Made by a program: the position numbers and the translations under genes. A stretch of 64,000 bases of DNA from Mesorhizobium intechi. Its GTDB lineage: Bacteria > Pseudomonadota > Alphaproteobacteria > Rhizobiales > Rhizobiaceae. The notes under the pieces are model-generated. The model was not told the DNA's origin. It searched no databases and saw nothing but the letters and a program-made list of their open reading frames with translations. Of the stretch, positions 15,544-24,794 are shown one piece after another (within the stretch, counting starts at the first letter, position 1; each line of letters opens with the position of its first letter). The stretch lies in assembly GCF_002879535.1 (NCBI RefSeq), contig NZ_PNOT02000169.1:37444-101443 (forward strand), read 5' to 3'.

Positions 15544-16767
15544 ATGAGTCCACATCTGGTTTGCATAGGAGGCGAGGATCACCGGCTTAGAATTCCGTTC
15601 CTCCTGGCGCTGCGCGAAAGGGGCTTTCGGGTCACCGCCGTCTCGAGCGATGTAGGAGACGCCTTTTCACCTCACGGCATTCCACATCGCCGCTTTGGGT
15701 TCGACCGCTTTGCCAGTGGCGGTGGAGAATGGGGCGCTATCGGCGCGATCCGCAAATTAATGTCCGATTTGCGTCCCGACATTGTTCAGAGTTTCGACAC
15801 CAAGCCCAACCTCCTGACGCCTCTGGCCGTGCGCGGGCAGGTTCCGGTCATTCGCACCATCAATGGGCTTGGTTGGACATTCTCGTCGCGGGAACCGCGG
15901 GCGCTGGCGCTGCGTCCGGTCTTTTGTGGCCTTCAGGGGCTGGCGTCACTTTGGACAGCCATGACGGTCTTCCAGAACCGTGACGATCAGGCCTTTTTCG
16001 ACCGCTATCGGCTGGTGGGTCGCGGCAAAGGGCGACTGATCCGGAGTTCTGGCATCGACCCAAATGCATTCTCGACGGCAAGGTACCGTGGCCCTTCGGC
16101 CGCCGCCATGCGCGAGCAGCTTGGGCTTCAATCGGCCGAGGTCATAATCTTTGTCGGTCGGCTGACTCGCCAGAAAGGGATTCCGACCCTGATCAAGGCG
16201 GTTCCCCGCGTCCTCTCCGAGAGGCCCAATGCGCGTTTCGTGCTGGTTGGTCCGCAGGACTCTGAAGGCCCGTTCGCGGTCAGCAGGTCCGATATCGAGC
16301 AATATGCTCCTTACGTCGTCGCCTTGGGGCCAAGGCGGGACGTTCCAGCTCTCCTTGGCATGGCGGATCTGTTCGCGTTTCCAACACAGTATCGCGAGGG
16401 TGTTCCGCGGGTCCTACTGGAAGCGGGATTGTCCGGATTGCCAATCGTCGCCTCGAGGATGCCCGGCTGCAACGACGTGGTTGAAGATGGCTGGAATGGC
16501 TACCTTGTCGCGCCGCGCGATGCCGATGGCCTGGCGTCAAGAATAGTCGATCTTCTGTCCGACCGCGCCCGTGGCAAGATCATGGGCAGCCGTTCCGTCG
16601 GCCTCGTGCGGGAACGCTTTTCCCTGTCGTGGGTCGTCGACCAGTACTGCGATCTGTACAAGACGGTCCTCGGTTGGAAATACCGCGGCAGTCTTGCTCG
16701 GCCCGCGCCCGTGATCTTGCGGGAAGAGGGTGCGCGGGCCCCCCGACTGGGTGAGGCGCGGCAATGA
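15544..16767 (+). CDS. Glycosyltransferase family 4
   Basis: A 407-residue GT-B fold retaining glycosyltransferase. It has an N-terminal acceptor domain with VQSFDTKPN and RTINGLGWTF (the CapM/PglA-like pattern), then IIFVGRLTRQKGI, and the nucleotide-binding EGVPRVLLEAG (EX7E-type) motif near residue 282. The ATG at 15544 is chosen for GGAGGGACAGG immediately upstream. It starts a tight operon with wzy, asnB-like, wzz-like and flippase genes. It is the only clear glycosyltransferase in the locus apart from the initiating transferase, so it probably adds the second sugar of the repeat unit. Confidence 0.87.
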   Translation: MSPHLVCIGGEDHRLRIPFLLALRERGFRVTAVSSDVGDAFSPHGIPHRRFGFDRFASGGGEWGAIGAIRKLMSDLRPDIVQSFDTKPNLLTPLAVRGQVPVIRTINGLGWTFSSREPRALALRPVFCGLQGLASLWTAMTVFQNRDDQAFFDRYRLVGRGKGRLIRSSGIDPNAFSTARYRGPSAAAMREQLGLQSAEVIIFVGRLTRQKGIPTLIKAVPRVLSERPNARFVLVGPQDSEGPFAVSRSDIEQYAPYVVALGPRRDVPALLGMADLFAFPTQYREGVPRVLLEAGLSGLPIVASRMPGCNDVVEDGWNGYLVAPRDADGLASRIVDLLSDRARGKIMGSRSVGLVRERFSLSWVVDQYCDLYKTVLGWKYRGSLARPAPVILREEGARAPRLGEARQ

Positions 16768-18023
16768 TCCGTGATGTGATCCTGGCCTTCGGCATCACAA
16801 TGTCCTACGCGGTGCAGCTCAGCATCCCCGGGCTGCCGTTCGGCTACAGCGAACTGTTCCTCACGCTCTGGATATTGCTGTCGATCACCCGCATCCTTGC
16901 CGGCGGCCGACTGGAGGTTACGCCGGCCCTCACCAAACTTGCCTGTTTCTGGGTGATCCTGACGCTTGCCCTGGGCGTGGGTTCCATCATCGGCTTTATG
17001 ACGACCACGCTGTTCCTTGATCCGTTGTTGCATGACACGATGGCGTATGTGCTGTTGGTCTGCGTTACCTGCCTGGCTGCCGCGGAACCCAACGCAGCTT
17101 CGCGTTTACGCCGCATCGCCTGGTGGATGATCGCTGTCGCGAATGCAGGCTTTGTCGTTCAGGTGGGGCTTGGTTTCGGCTGGATCCATCAGTCTGGCGT
17201 CCACCCCTGGTTCTGGGACCGCTTCTGCGGTTGGTCTGACAATCCGAACCAGCTTGCGCTCTACTGCGCGCTCCTCGGCCCCCTGGCCCTGCATCTTGCC
17301 ACAACCACCAGCAATCCATGGGGAAGATGGCTCGGGCTGTCCAGCCTGATCCTCACCGTCTACGTCGGTAGGCTGACAAAGAGCGATACCTATCTCTACA
17401 CGACGATCCTGGCCTGCCTGATCCTTCTTGGGCTGAGGATTCGGGCATGGCTCACGAGCGACGGCGGCAAGGTCAGCCTTTCACGGCAACTGGCCCTCCT
17501 GTTCACCATCGCATTCCTTCCATTGGCAGTCTCCATCACGCCTTATGCCCTCAGCGAGGCCGCCAACGCCGAGAACTTCGCCATGAGCCTCACCAAGGAC
17601 AAGGGCGGGGAAGCAACCGCGGAAACCGCGGCGCTTCGCCTCCAGCTTTGGGACGAGGCATTGGACAAGGGAGCAAGATCCGGATCGCTGGGTCTCGGAC
17701 CAGGCCCGCACCTTGATCGTCCCAACACAGTCGATCAGCAGTTTCTGCCGCGCCCTTTCGAGGCCCATAGCACGATTCTCGACCTCTACACTCAGGGTGG
17801 CCTGATTTCAGTCCTGGCCTTGCTCTGGATCCTCGGCTCGGCCGGCTTGTCCGCTTGGGGTGCGAGACAGGACTCGCTCGTGGCGCTCGTGGCATCGATC
17901 GCTGTCTTCAGTGCTCCGCACCTGATCATTCGCCATCCGATCGTGTGGTTCTGTCTGACCCTCTGCCTTGTTGCCGGAACGCCGCAGGCGGTCCCCGCGA
18001 TCGTTCGCCAGAGGAGATATTAG
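16764..18023 (+). CDS. Wzy/O-antigen-ligase-like polysaccharide polymerase
   Basis: A 419-residue polytopic inner-membrane protein with about ten hydrophobic segments. A large periplasmic loop in the middle to C-terminal part carries the pattern LGLGPGPHLDRP and EAHSTILDLYTQGG, typical of the O-antigen ligase/polymerase family (Wzy_C). Its ATG overlaps the glycosyltransferase stop (ATGA), indicating coupled translation. It would polymerise lipid-linked repeat units in the periplasm. Ligase versus polymerase cannot be told from sequence; the Wzx and Wzz neighbours favour polymerase. Confidence 0.83.
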   Translation: MIRDVILAFGITMSYAVQLSIPGLPFGYSELFLTLWILLSITRILAGGRLEVTPALTKLACFWVILTLALGVGSIIGFMTTTLFLDPLLHDTMAYVLLVCVTCLAAAEPNAASRLRRIAWWMIAVANAGFVVQVGLGFGWIHQSGVHPWFWDRFCGWSDNPNQLALYCALLGPLALHLATTTSNPWGRWLGLSSLILTVYVGRLTKSDTYLYTTILACLILLGLRIRAWLTSDGGKVSLSRQLALLFTIAFLPLAVSITPYALSEAANAENFAMSLTKDKGGEATAETAALRLQLWDEALDKGARSGSLGLGPGPHLDRPNTVDQQFLPRPFEAHSTILDLYTQGGLISVLALLWILGSAGLSAWGARQDSLVALVASIAVFSAPHLIIRHPIVWFCLTLCLVAGTPQAVPAIVRQRRY

Positions 18024-18024
18024 A

Positions 18025-20022
18025 ATGTGTGGGATCGCCGGAATTCTCTTGGCGCCCGATGCAGCCAATACGAACGCGCTCAGGACGATCGGGCCGATGA
18101 TGACGGCCCTTCGTCATCGGGGGCCCGATGGCGAGGCGTTCTGGATGAGCCGTGAAGCCGGGATCGCGTTCGGGCACCGGCGTCTGGCCATCGTCGACCT
18201 GTCGGAGGCTGGTCGCCAGCCGATGCACTCCGCGAGCGGCCGGTATGTCATCACCTTCAATGGCGAAATATACAATTTTCTCGATCTGCGCCGCGAACTG
18301 GAAGGGGCGGGGCACCATTTCCGCGGCACCAGCGACACGGAAGTGATGTTGTGCGCGATCGAGAGCTGGGGCCTGGAGGCGGCACTTGCGCGCTTCGCCG
18401 GCATGTTCGCTTTCGGGCTATGGGATCTGAAGAACCGGATTCTCCACCTCGCCCGCGACCGAATGGGCAAAAAGCCGCTCTATGTCGCCTCGACACGTGA
18501 AGCGCTCGTCTTCGCCTCGGAGCTGAAGGCGATCAACTGTTTCCCGGGATTCGCCCCGGAACTCGATGTCGACGCGGCGGCGACGATGCTTTCGAAAGGG
18601 TGGGTGCCGGATGACCGTTGCATCTGGCAGGGCGTGTTCAAGCTGCCGCCCGGTTCAGTCCTGTCGGTGACGGCGCAGGATTTCGCCAATGCCCGTGGCG
18701 CCGGCTCGCTTGCGCATCGCATTCGCCGCTGGTGGTCGCTGGCCGATGTCGCCTGCAAGGCGCAGCGGGATCCGATCGCCGGCAGCGACGAGGACCTTAC
18801 GACCGAACTCGACGGCCTGCTTCGCCTTGCCGTCAAAGAACGAATGGTTGCCGATGTGCCGCTTGGCGCCTTTCTGTCGGGTGGAATTGACAGCTCGACG
18901 GTCGTCGCCCTGATGCAGGCGCAGTCCCCGAAGCCCGTTCGCACGTTCACCATAGCGTTCGGCGAGAGCGGGTTCGACGAGGCTCCTCATGCGGCCGAGG
19001 TTGCGCGGCATCTGGGCACCGACCATACGGAACTTCATCTTTCACCGGCCGCGGCGCTCGAGGTCGTTCCGGAACTTCCAAGGATCTGGGACGAGCCGTT
19101 CGCCGACGAGTCTCAGATACCGACGCTGCTGGTGTCGCGCCTCGCCCGGCGACACGTCACCGTGGCTCTGTCGGGCGATGGCGGCGACGAGTGCTTCGCA
19201 GGCTATTCTCGACACTTCCTGGCAACCCGCCTCAAAAGGCAGCATGAGCTGCCATCATCATTTCGGCGGATGTTGGCGGCGGGGGCAGGATTACTGGCCC
19301 AGGCCTCCCAGAAGGACATCTTCGGCAGCCTGCCGCTTTCGGCGACCATGCGGCACGGATTGCGCGGTGACCGGTTGAACCGCCTCGCCCGCCTGTTCGC
19401 GGCGGCAGATGAGGACCAACTGCTTCAGCGGCTGACGGAATCTTCGACCAACAAGCTTCTTCATCACAAGCCGGCGGCATCCAATGCCAGCGCGCCAGGG
19501 CTCGACGACCTGCTGTCGCGCCTCCTGTTCGACGACATGACCGGCTATCTCCCCGGCGACATCCTGGTGAAGCTCGACCGCGCCACCATGGCCAACAGCC
19601 TCGAGGGGCGATGCCCGATCCTGGACCATCGCGTCGTTGAATTCGCGTGGCGCCTGCCAGCCGATGCCAAGGTTCGAAGTGGCAAGGGCAAATGGATACT
19701 GCGCCAACTCCTCGATCGTTATGTGCCGCGCCGACTGGTCGATCGTCCCAAGCAGGGTTTCGACGTTCCGGTCGGAGCCTGGCTGAGAGGGCCCCTGCGC
19801 GACTGGGCAACGGACATCATCGCCACGACACGCCTGTCCGCAGACGGGGTCATCGACTGTGCGAAGGTCGACGCATGCTGGCGCGATCATCTGCGTGGAA
19901 ACCACGATCATTTCCGTGACTTGTGGCCGCTGCTGATGTTCCAGGCATGGCGCAACGAAGCCATGCGGCCATCGGCGCCGGCAACGCGCGCTTCTTACGA
20001 TATCGAACTGACAGGGGATTGA
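18025..20022 (+). CDS. asnB: Asparagine synthetase (glutamine-hydrolysing)-like amidotransferase, copy 2
   Basis: A 665-residue AsnB-family protein. It has glutaminase Cys2 in MCGIAGIL, HRRLAIVDLS and FNGEIYNF, the PP-loop SGGIDSS at about 285-291, then LSGDGGDECFAGY and the C-terminal KQGFDVPVGAWLRGPLRDW segment typical of the polysaccharide-associated subgroup. The ATG at 18025 follows GAGGAG and lies one base after the Wzy stop codon. It sits between the polymerase and chain-length genes, so it may amidate an acidic sugar or its precursor rather than make free asparagine. It differs clearly from copy 1 at 3449. Confidence 0.88.
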   Translation: MCGIAGILLAPDAANTNALRTIGPMMTALRHRGPDGEAFWMSREAGIAFGHRRLAIVDLSEAGRQPMHSASGRYVITFNGEIYNFLDLRRELEGAGHHFRGTSDTEVMLCAIESWGLEAALARFAGMFAFGLWDLKNRILHLARDRMGKKPLYVASTREALVFASELKAINCFPGFAPELDVDAAATMLSKGWVPDDRCIWQGVFKLPPGSVLSVTAQDFANARGAGSLAHRIRRWWSLADVACKAQRDPIAGSDEDLTTELDGLLRLAVKERMVADVPLGAFLSGGIDSSTVVALMQAQSPKPVRTFTIAFGESGFDEAPHAAEVARHLGTDHTELHLSPAAALEVVPELPRIWDEPFADESQIPTLLVSRLARRHVTVALSGDGGDECFAGYSRHFLATRLKRQHELPSSFRRMLAAGAGLLAQASQKDIFGSLPLSATMRHGLRGDRLNRLARLFAAADEDQLLQRLTESSTNKLLHHKPAASNASAPGLDDLLSRLLFDDMTGYLPGDILVKLDRATMANSLEGRCPILDHRVVEFAWRLPADAKVRSGKGKWILRQLLDRYVPRRLVDRPKQGFDVPVGAWLRGPLRDWATDIIATTRLSADGVIDCAKVDACWRDHLRGNHDHFRDLWPLLMFQAWRNEAMRPSAPATRASYDIELTGD

Positions 20023-20023
20023 A

Positions 20024-22228
20024 ATGGAAGGTTCCATAGCCAGCCGCGCCAGGCTTCCTCGTGCTACGCAGATGGCCGTCGCTACGGTTGACACCAATCT
20101 GCGGATGAGGCGACCGCCGCGCGAGCCCATGCAACCGCCGTCTCCCTTCCGCCAGCTCGTCGTCACCCTGGCGACGGGAAAATGGCTCTTGCTTGCCGTA
20201 GCCCTTCTGGGCGGCATACTGGCCGGCCTCGCGGGCCTTGCTCGTCCGGTGCTGTTCGAGGCGACGACTCAGATCATCATCGACGCCCCGAGCACCGGCA
20301 CTTCGAACGCTACGGCGACCGCTCAGGACTCGCTGGATTCGAGCATTGATGACCATCTGACGATGCTCTCGTCGCAAGCCCACCTGCGTCGAGTTCTGAC
20401 GGCACTGCGTCAACCGGAAGCGGCCGATGCCGCAGGAAAAAGCGGCATCAGTGCCGTCCCGCCCACCTCAGGCTCGTTCATGAGCGATCTGCTGAGCCGG
20501 GTCGGGTCGAAGGATAAGCCGGCGGCGGATAATCAGGGGGCTGCGGATGCCGCCGCGCTGAAGGCGCTGCGGAGCGGGATGAGGGTCGGACAAGAGCTGC
20601 GCTCGCGCGTCATCACCATCGGCTTCACCGATACCAGTCCGGCGCGTGCCGCGCTTGTCGCGAACACGTTCGCTCAGGTGTATATCGAGGATCTCGTACA
20701 GAAGCGGCGTGCATCGGATCAGCACGAACTGGAATCGCTGATCGCCAACCTGCCGCAAGTACAAAGGGACCTGGTCGACGCGACCGATCGGCTGGAGACG
20801 TACCGGCTGACGCATGGCGCCGTTGATCAAAGCGCGGCCAACAACGCAGCCAATGAGACAGCGGAGCTTGGCCGACAGATTTTCTTGTCGAAAGCCAATC
20901 TTTCCGCCTCGGAATCGCGCCTTCGCCATATCGAGGACCTGCGAAAGGCGGGTGCCCCTGCATCGGCGATTGCTGAAGAAATCCGATCGCCTGTGTTGGC
21001 CGACCTCTTGGCACGTCAGTCGGGCGCCGCCGCGGACGGCGATCTGGTCACGGCGATCAACCGTGAGATAGAGCAGGGCATCGCGCGCATCGCCGCCGAG
21101 GCAAACGTCTACCGCGCCCAGGTTGCGGCTCTCGAGGACCGCAAGAGGGAGCTGGACGCGGCCGTGGCCGACACTGCGAGCCAGCTTTCCGGCTTGCGTG
21201 CCCTAGAGCCGCAGGTCGCCATCGTGACACAGCACTACAACGAGCTGCTTAGCCGGCAGCAGGACCTGATACGGCGTATTGCCGCTCCCTCGCCAGGCGT
21301 AGCGGTCCTGTCGACGGCATGGCCGCCGTCAAATCCCAGTACCCTGTCGAGAATTTTCCTGATTCCACCCGGCATGATCGTATTTGGTCTGATGGCGGCG
21401 GTCTTCGTGCTGGTCCGTCACATGTTCAACCAGACCTTGCGCAGCGAAGCTGAAGCCGAAGCCGAGCTTGGTATCCCGTGCGTAGGACTGCTTCCCAAGG
21501 TTTCGGGACTTCATGCCAGACAACTGCGGCATCTGGTTCTGGGCCAGCAGAACTCGCCATTCAGTCGCGCGGCGACATCCCTTCTGGTCACTGCGGCGCC
21601 AACTCAGGGAAGAGGGCAGCCGCCGCACATCGTCCTCGTGACGTCCAGCATCCTGGACGATGGCAAGACAGAGTTGGCGTGGAGCCTGGCGCTGGCCGCA
21701 ACGCGATTGGGAGGAAGGGTGCTTTTCCTCGACCTCGACCGCAAGGACGCGCGCCTCACGAACGAGTTTCATGGCGAATTCGGCACCGTCAAGGCTCAAA
21801 AATCGTTTGGAGACTATGTGAGCGAACGCTGCGTGCTCAAGGATGCGATCACCAGAATGCCAGAAATCGGCATCGATCTCATGGCCGCTCCAGCACCTTC
21901 GGATGATCTGCTGACGCTTCTGTCCACGGTCGACAAATCCCAGTTCACCGAAGAACTGCTCTCGGTCTACGACGTCGTCATCATCAACGGGCCGTTGGGA
22001 CTAGGCGGCCCCGAGACCAGGCTCCTGAAGCGCTGGGCCGATGCCGTGCTTTTTGCCGTTCGCTGGGCCAAGACGAGGCGCAGCATCGCCCGTGGCGTTC
22101 TGGAGTCGCTCCGGGCCGGTGGATCCGTCGCCGTTCCAGTCGGGAGCGTGCTCACCCAAGTGAACTTAAAGAGGTACGCCGGCTCCAGGCTCGAGGACAA
22201 CGCCGACCTGCTGTTGGAGAGGGTTTGA
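20024..22228 (+). CDS. Wzz/BY-kinase-like chain-length determinant with degraded kinase motifs
   Basis: A 734-residue inner-membrane protein with ExoP-like layout. It has TM1 at about 52-72, a large periplasmic coiled-coil region, TM2 at about 445-465, then a cytoplasmic P-loop domain. The Walker A-like segment SSILDDGKTELA keeps GKT but lacks the usual PGEG. Walker A' FLDLDRKDARL is present. The Walker B-like segment is DVVIINGPLG, with Asn where BY-kinases have Asp. The C-terminus has one tyrosine (LKRYAG) instead of a tyrosine cluster. It probably still sets chain length, while autokinase activity is doubtful. It is 1 bp from the AsnB-like stop. Confidence 0.83.
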   Translation: MEGSIASRARLPRATQMAVATVDTNLRMRRPPREPMQPPSPFRQLVVTLATGKWLLLAVALLGGILAGLAGLARPVLFEATTQIIIDAPSTGTSNATATAQDSLDSSIDDHLTMLSSQAHLRRVLTALRQPEAADAAGKSGISAVPPTSGSFMSDLLSRVGSKDKPAADNQGAADAAALKALRSGMRVGQELRSRVITIGFTDTSPARAALVANTFAQVYIEDLVQKRRASDQHELESLIANLPQVQRDLVDATDRLETYRLTHGAVDQSAANNAANETAELGRQIFLSKANLSASESRLRHIEDLRKAGAPASAIAEEIRSPVLADLLARQSGAAADGDLVTAINREIEQGIARIAAEANVYRAQVAALEDRKRELDAAVADTASQLSGLRALEPQVAIVTQHYNELLSRQQDLIRRIAAPSPGVAVLSTAWPPSNPSTLSRIFLIPPGMIVFGLMAAVFVLVRHMFNQTLRSEAEAEAELGIPCVGLLPKVSGLHARQLRHLVLGQQNSPFSRAATSLLVTAAPTQGRGQPPHIVLVTSSILDDGKTELAWSLALAATRLGGRVLFLDLDRKDARLTNEFHGEFGTVKAQKSFGDYVSERCVLKDAITRMPEIGIDLMAAPAPSDDLLTLLSTVDKSQFTEELLSVYDVVIINGPLGLGGPETRLLKRWADAVLFAVRWAKTRRSIARGVLESLRAGGSVAVPVGSVLTQVNLKRYAGSRLEDNADLLLERV

Positions 22229-22303
22229 TGAGGATCGCGTCGGCGCTCTTCAAAGAATGCCACAAGGAACCAACCGCGTTGCAACAATCGGGCTTGCCCC
22301 AGA

Positions 22304-24538
22304 ATGATAATTGAATTTTTCGGACCGCCGGGATCCGGCAAAACAACGTTGGCGCATGCGCTTGCTCAGCAGTTGCGCGGGAAAGGCTATCACGCCAAGG
22401 TCGCTCTCAGCTATCAGCCCAGCACCAGGGCCGGAAGCTTCGACCTTGGGATTATTCTCTTCGTCTCCAGAATAGCATCGGCGATATTCTCGACTATGGG
22501 AATATTTCTGTCGTCGATCGGGCGACTGGACGATATTTCAAGTTCGGTGTCGATGGTGAGGTTGATACCGCCAAAGAACCGAATATGGCGCGCCCGGATT
22601 TGGCGATATATCTTGCACCTTTCGCATTGCTGGGGCTCCGCGAAGCAATCGCCCGAAATTGTGATATTCGATCAAGGATACGTTCAAGCGATTGGATCGC
22701 TGGCGATGTTCAATGGGGGCACCGACCGCGAAGCGCTCGAAAAGGCGCTCAATCTCGCGCCGCCTGCCGATCTCACCGTAAGGCTGGTGGTGCCATCTGC
22801 GGTCGTGGAAAGTCGCCTCCGACATCGAATGAGGCACGAGCCGCCGGCGGAGCGGATTTTCGAGGCCGACTTGGACGTGAATATGAGCGCCTTTGGCGTG
22901 TTCGAATCGATAAACGATCTCCTCGCGATTTCCGGCCGAAATGTCGTTTCCGTCGAGAACGCCGACAGTCAATCAGGGCTCAAAAGTGTTTGTAAGGTCG
23001 AGAAGCAAATCATTTCCACGCTTTCACGGATGGATAAAGGATTTGCAAATCGAGACCAAAAGGAAAGCGCACCACTTGCGCATGCTGCGGCAATCGATAG
23101 TCGCGTGTCTCGAAAGTCTTCGGGCCATCCAACCGGCGCTCTTCCAATAGCAACGCCCCGGCGAAACAAGGACGTCGGCTCGCGGCTCGCGAGGGCGAGC
23201 GTCTTCGCCCTCTTGATCTATATCGGGGGTGCCGGGTTGACCAGCCTTGCACAGCTGGCCATTGCGCGCCTCATCGGGCCTCACGACTACGGGATATATG
23301 CCTACGTTCTGGCCTGGACCTCCGTGCTCGCCTATCTGGCAACGCTTGGGTTCAATGTGTCCCTGTTGCGCTTCGTGCCCGCCTATAGAGCCAACGGCAG
23401 GCTCGATCTGGCGCGAGGGGTGATAAGATTCGCCCTGCGAAGATCGCTTCTCACGGCGACGCTGTTCGGGATGGCGGGTGCTGCCCTGGCCCTCTTCTTT
23501 TCAGCGCAGGCGCAGCCGGTTCATACGCAAAGAGGACTGGAGGTAAGCATCGTGTTGGGCATGGCGGCCGTACCCTTGATCACGGCTTATGCCATTGGCG
23601 CGACGCTGGTGCGTGCTTTCGGCGGCGTCGTTTCGGCGTTGTTGCCGGAGCGCATCGTGCGAGACGGGCTGCTGCTGATACTGGTGGCGATCATGGCCGA
23701 GTCCGGATTGTGGGTGGTGCACGCGCCGCATGTGATGCTGGCGGTGCTGACAAGTTCCGCCATCACGGTAGGGCTGGTGTTCATCACCGCCAGGAAGTTT
23801 GAACCACCTGGCCTGCGGGAGGCTCAGCCAGCTTACGAACCGAGAGGATGGTGGCTCGCCGTCCCCCCGCTCATGCTCATCACTGGCCTCGATGTTTTCG
23901 TCAGTCGTGCCGGCGTGCTGGTGTTGGGCTGGACCGATCATATCCGTGAGGCCGGTATTTTCGCCCTGGCGTTGAACGTGGCGATGCTTGTGGGGCTTTC
24001 CCGCATCGCTGTCGCTACAATGTTTTCGCCAACAGCGGCCGATCTGCACGCCAGAGGCGACCATAAGGGCCTGCAGCAGCTGTTCGCGCGGGCCACCTTG
24101 CTGTCTGCGGGCGGCGCCATCGCGGTGGCCGTCCCAATGATGATGATCGCCGAGCCTTTCTTGAGCTTCTTCGGGGAGGGTTTTGCCGCGGGAGCGCCAA
24201 TCGCGCGGGTGCTCATCTTGGGCTATGTTTTCGTTGCGCTGTGCGGGCCTCAGCAGAACCTGCTGGCGATGACCGGAAACGAATGGGCCGCAGCAACAAC
24301 CATGATCGCCGGTGCGGCCGCCAACATCATAGCCTGTGCCGTTGGCGTCGAGATATACGGCCCAATCGGCGCGGCTGTCGGCGTCGCGCTTGCCCTGGCT
24401 ATCTGGAACGTTGCCATGGCCGTCTATATCGGCAAGCGACTGAAAATCATGCCAGGTTTGGTTTCTGCTCTGCTATCGATCAAGGCGAGCGCCATAGACG
24501 CCCGACAATGGAATTGGTTCTTGAGGGCGGGCAAGTGA
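22304..24538 (+). CDS. Fusion of a P-loop kinase-like domain and a Wzx-type polysaccharide flippase
   Basis: A 744-residue two-part protein. Residues 1 to about 235 match the stand-alone kinase at 9536: MIIEFFGPPGSGKTT with Walker A at 7-14, IVIFDQGYVQAI, and a basic RLRHRMRHEPP segment. A polar linker at about 236-290 follows. Residues about 290-744 are a MATE/MOP-type flippase with roughly 12 membrane segments, opening LLIYIGGAGLTSLAQLAIAR. There is no stop or frameshift between the parts, so the fusion looks real. The flippase should export lipid-linked repeats; the kinase could modify the lipid carrier, the glycan or a regulator. It lies 75 bp after the Wzz-like gene. Confidence 0.82.
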   Translation: MIIEFFGPPGSGKTTLAHALAQQLRGKGYHAKVALSYQPSTRAGSFDLGIILFVSRIASAIFSTMGIFLSSIGRLDDISSSVSMVRLIPPKNRIWRARIWRYILHLSHCWGSAKQSPEIVIFDQGYVQAIGSLAMFNGGTDREALEKALNLAPPADLTVRLVVPSAVVESRLRHRMRHEPPAERIFEADLDVNMSAFGVFESINDLLAISGRNVVSVENADSQSGLKSVCKVEKQIISTLSRMDKGFANRDQKESAPLAHAAAIDSRVSRKSSGHPTGALPIATPRRNKDVGSRLARASVFALLIYIGGAGLTSLAQLAIARLIGPHDYGIYAYVLAWTSVLAYLATLGFNVSLLRFVPAYRANGRLDLARGVIRFALRRSLLTATLFGMAGAALALFFSAQAQPVHTQRGLEVSIVLGMAAVPLITAYAIGATLVRAFGGVVSALLPERIVRDGLLLILVAIMAESGLWVVHAPHVMLAVLTSSAITVGLVFITARKFEPPGLREAQPAYEPRGWWLAVPPLMLITGLDVFVSRAGVLVLGWTDHIREAGIFALALNVAMLVGLSRIAVATMFSPTAADLHARGDHKGLQQLFARATLLSAGGAIAVAVPMMMIAEPFLSFFGEGFAAGAPIARVLILGYVFVALCGPQQNLLAMTGNEWAAATTMIAGAAANIIACAVGVEIYGPIGAAVGVALALAIWNVAMAVYIGKRLKIMPGLVSALLSIKASAIDARQWNWFLRAGK

Positions 24539-24794
24539 GGGCACTCCATCGGTCGATGCTTGTCCTTAAGGTGGATCAGTCAGGGCACGAAGGCCCCGGA
24601 TGTGTTGCGAGTAGGTCCAGGCATTGCCGCGATGGCTGAAGGCGTAACGTCAGAAGCGTGGACGTTCACCGGCCTCTCAACACCCGCGCCGCCTGCCGGC
24701 TGGGCTTCATGTATTTAAGGGCGGTGTCCGTCATTTGAAGGATGCATGAGCTCCGGGCGGACGTCACGGTGTTGTGGCAAGCTGCGGAGCACCC

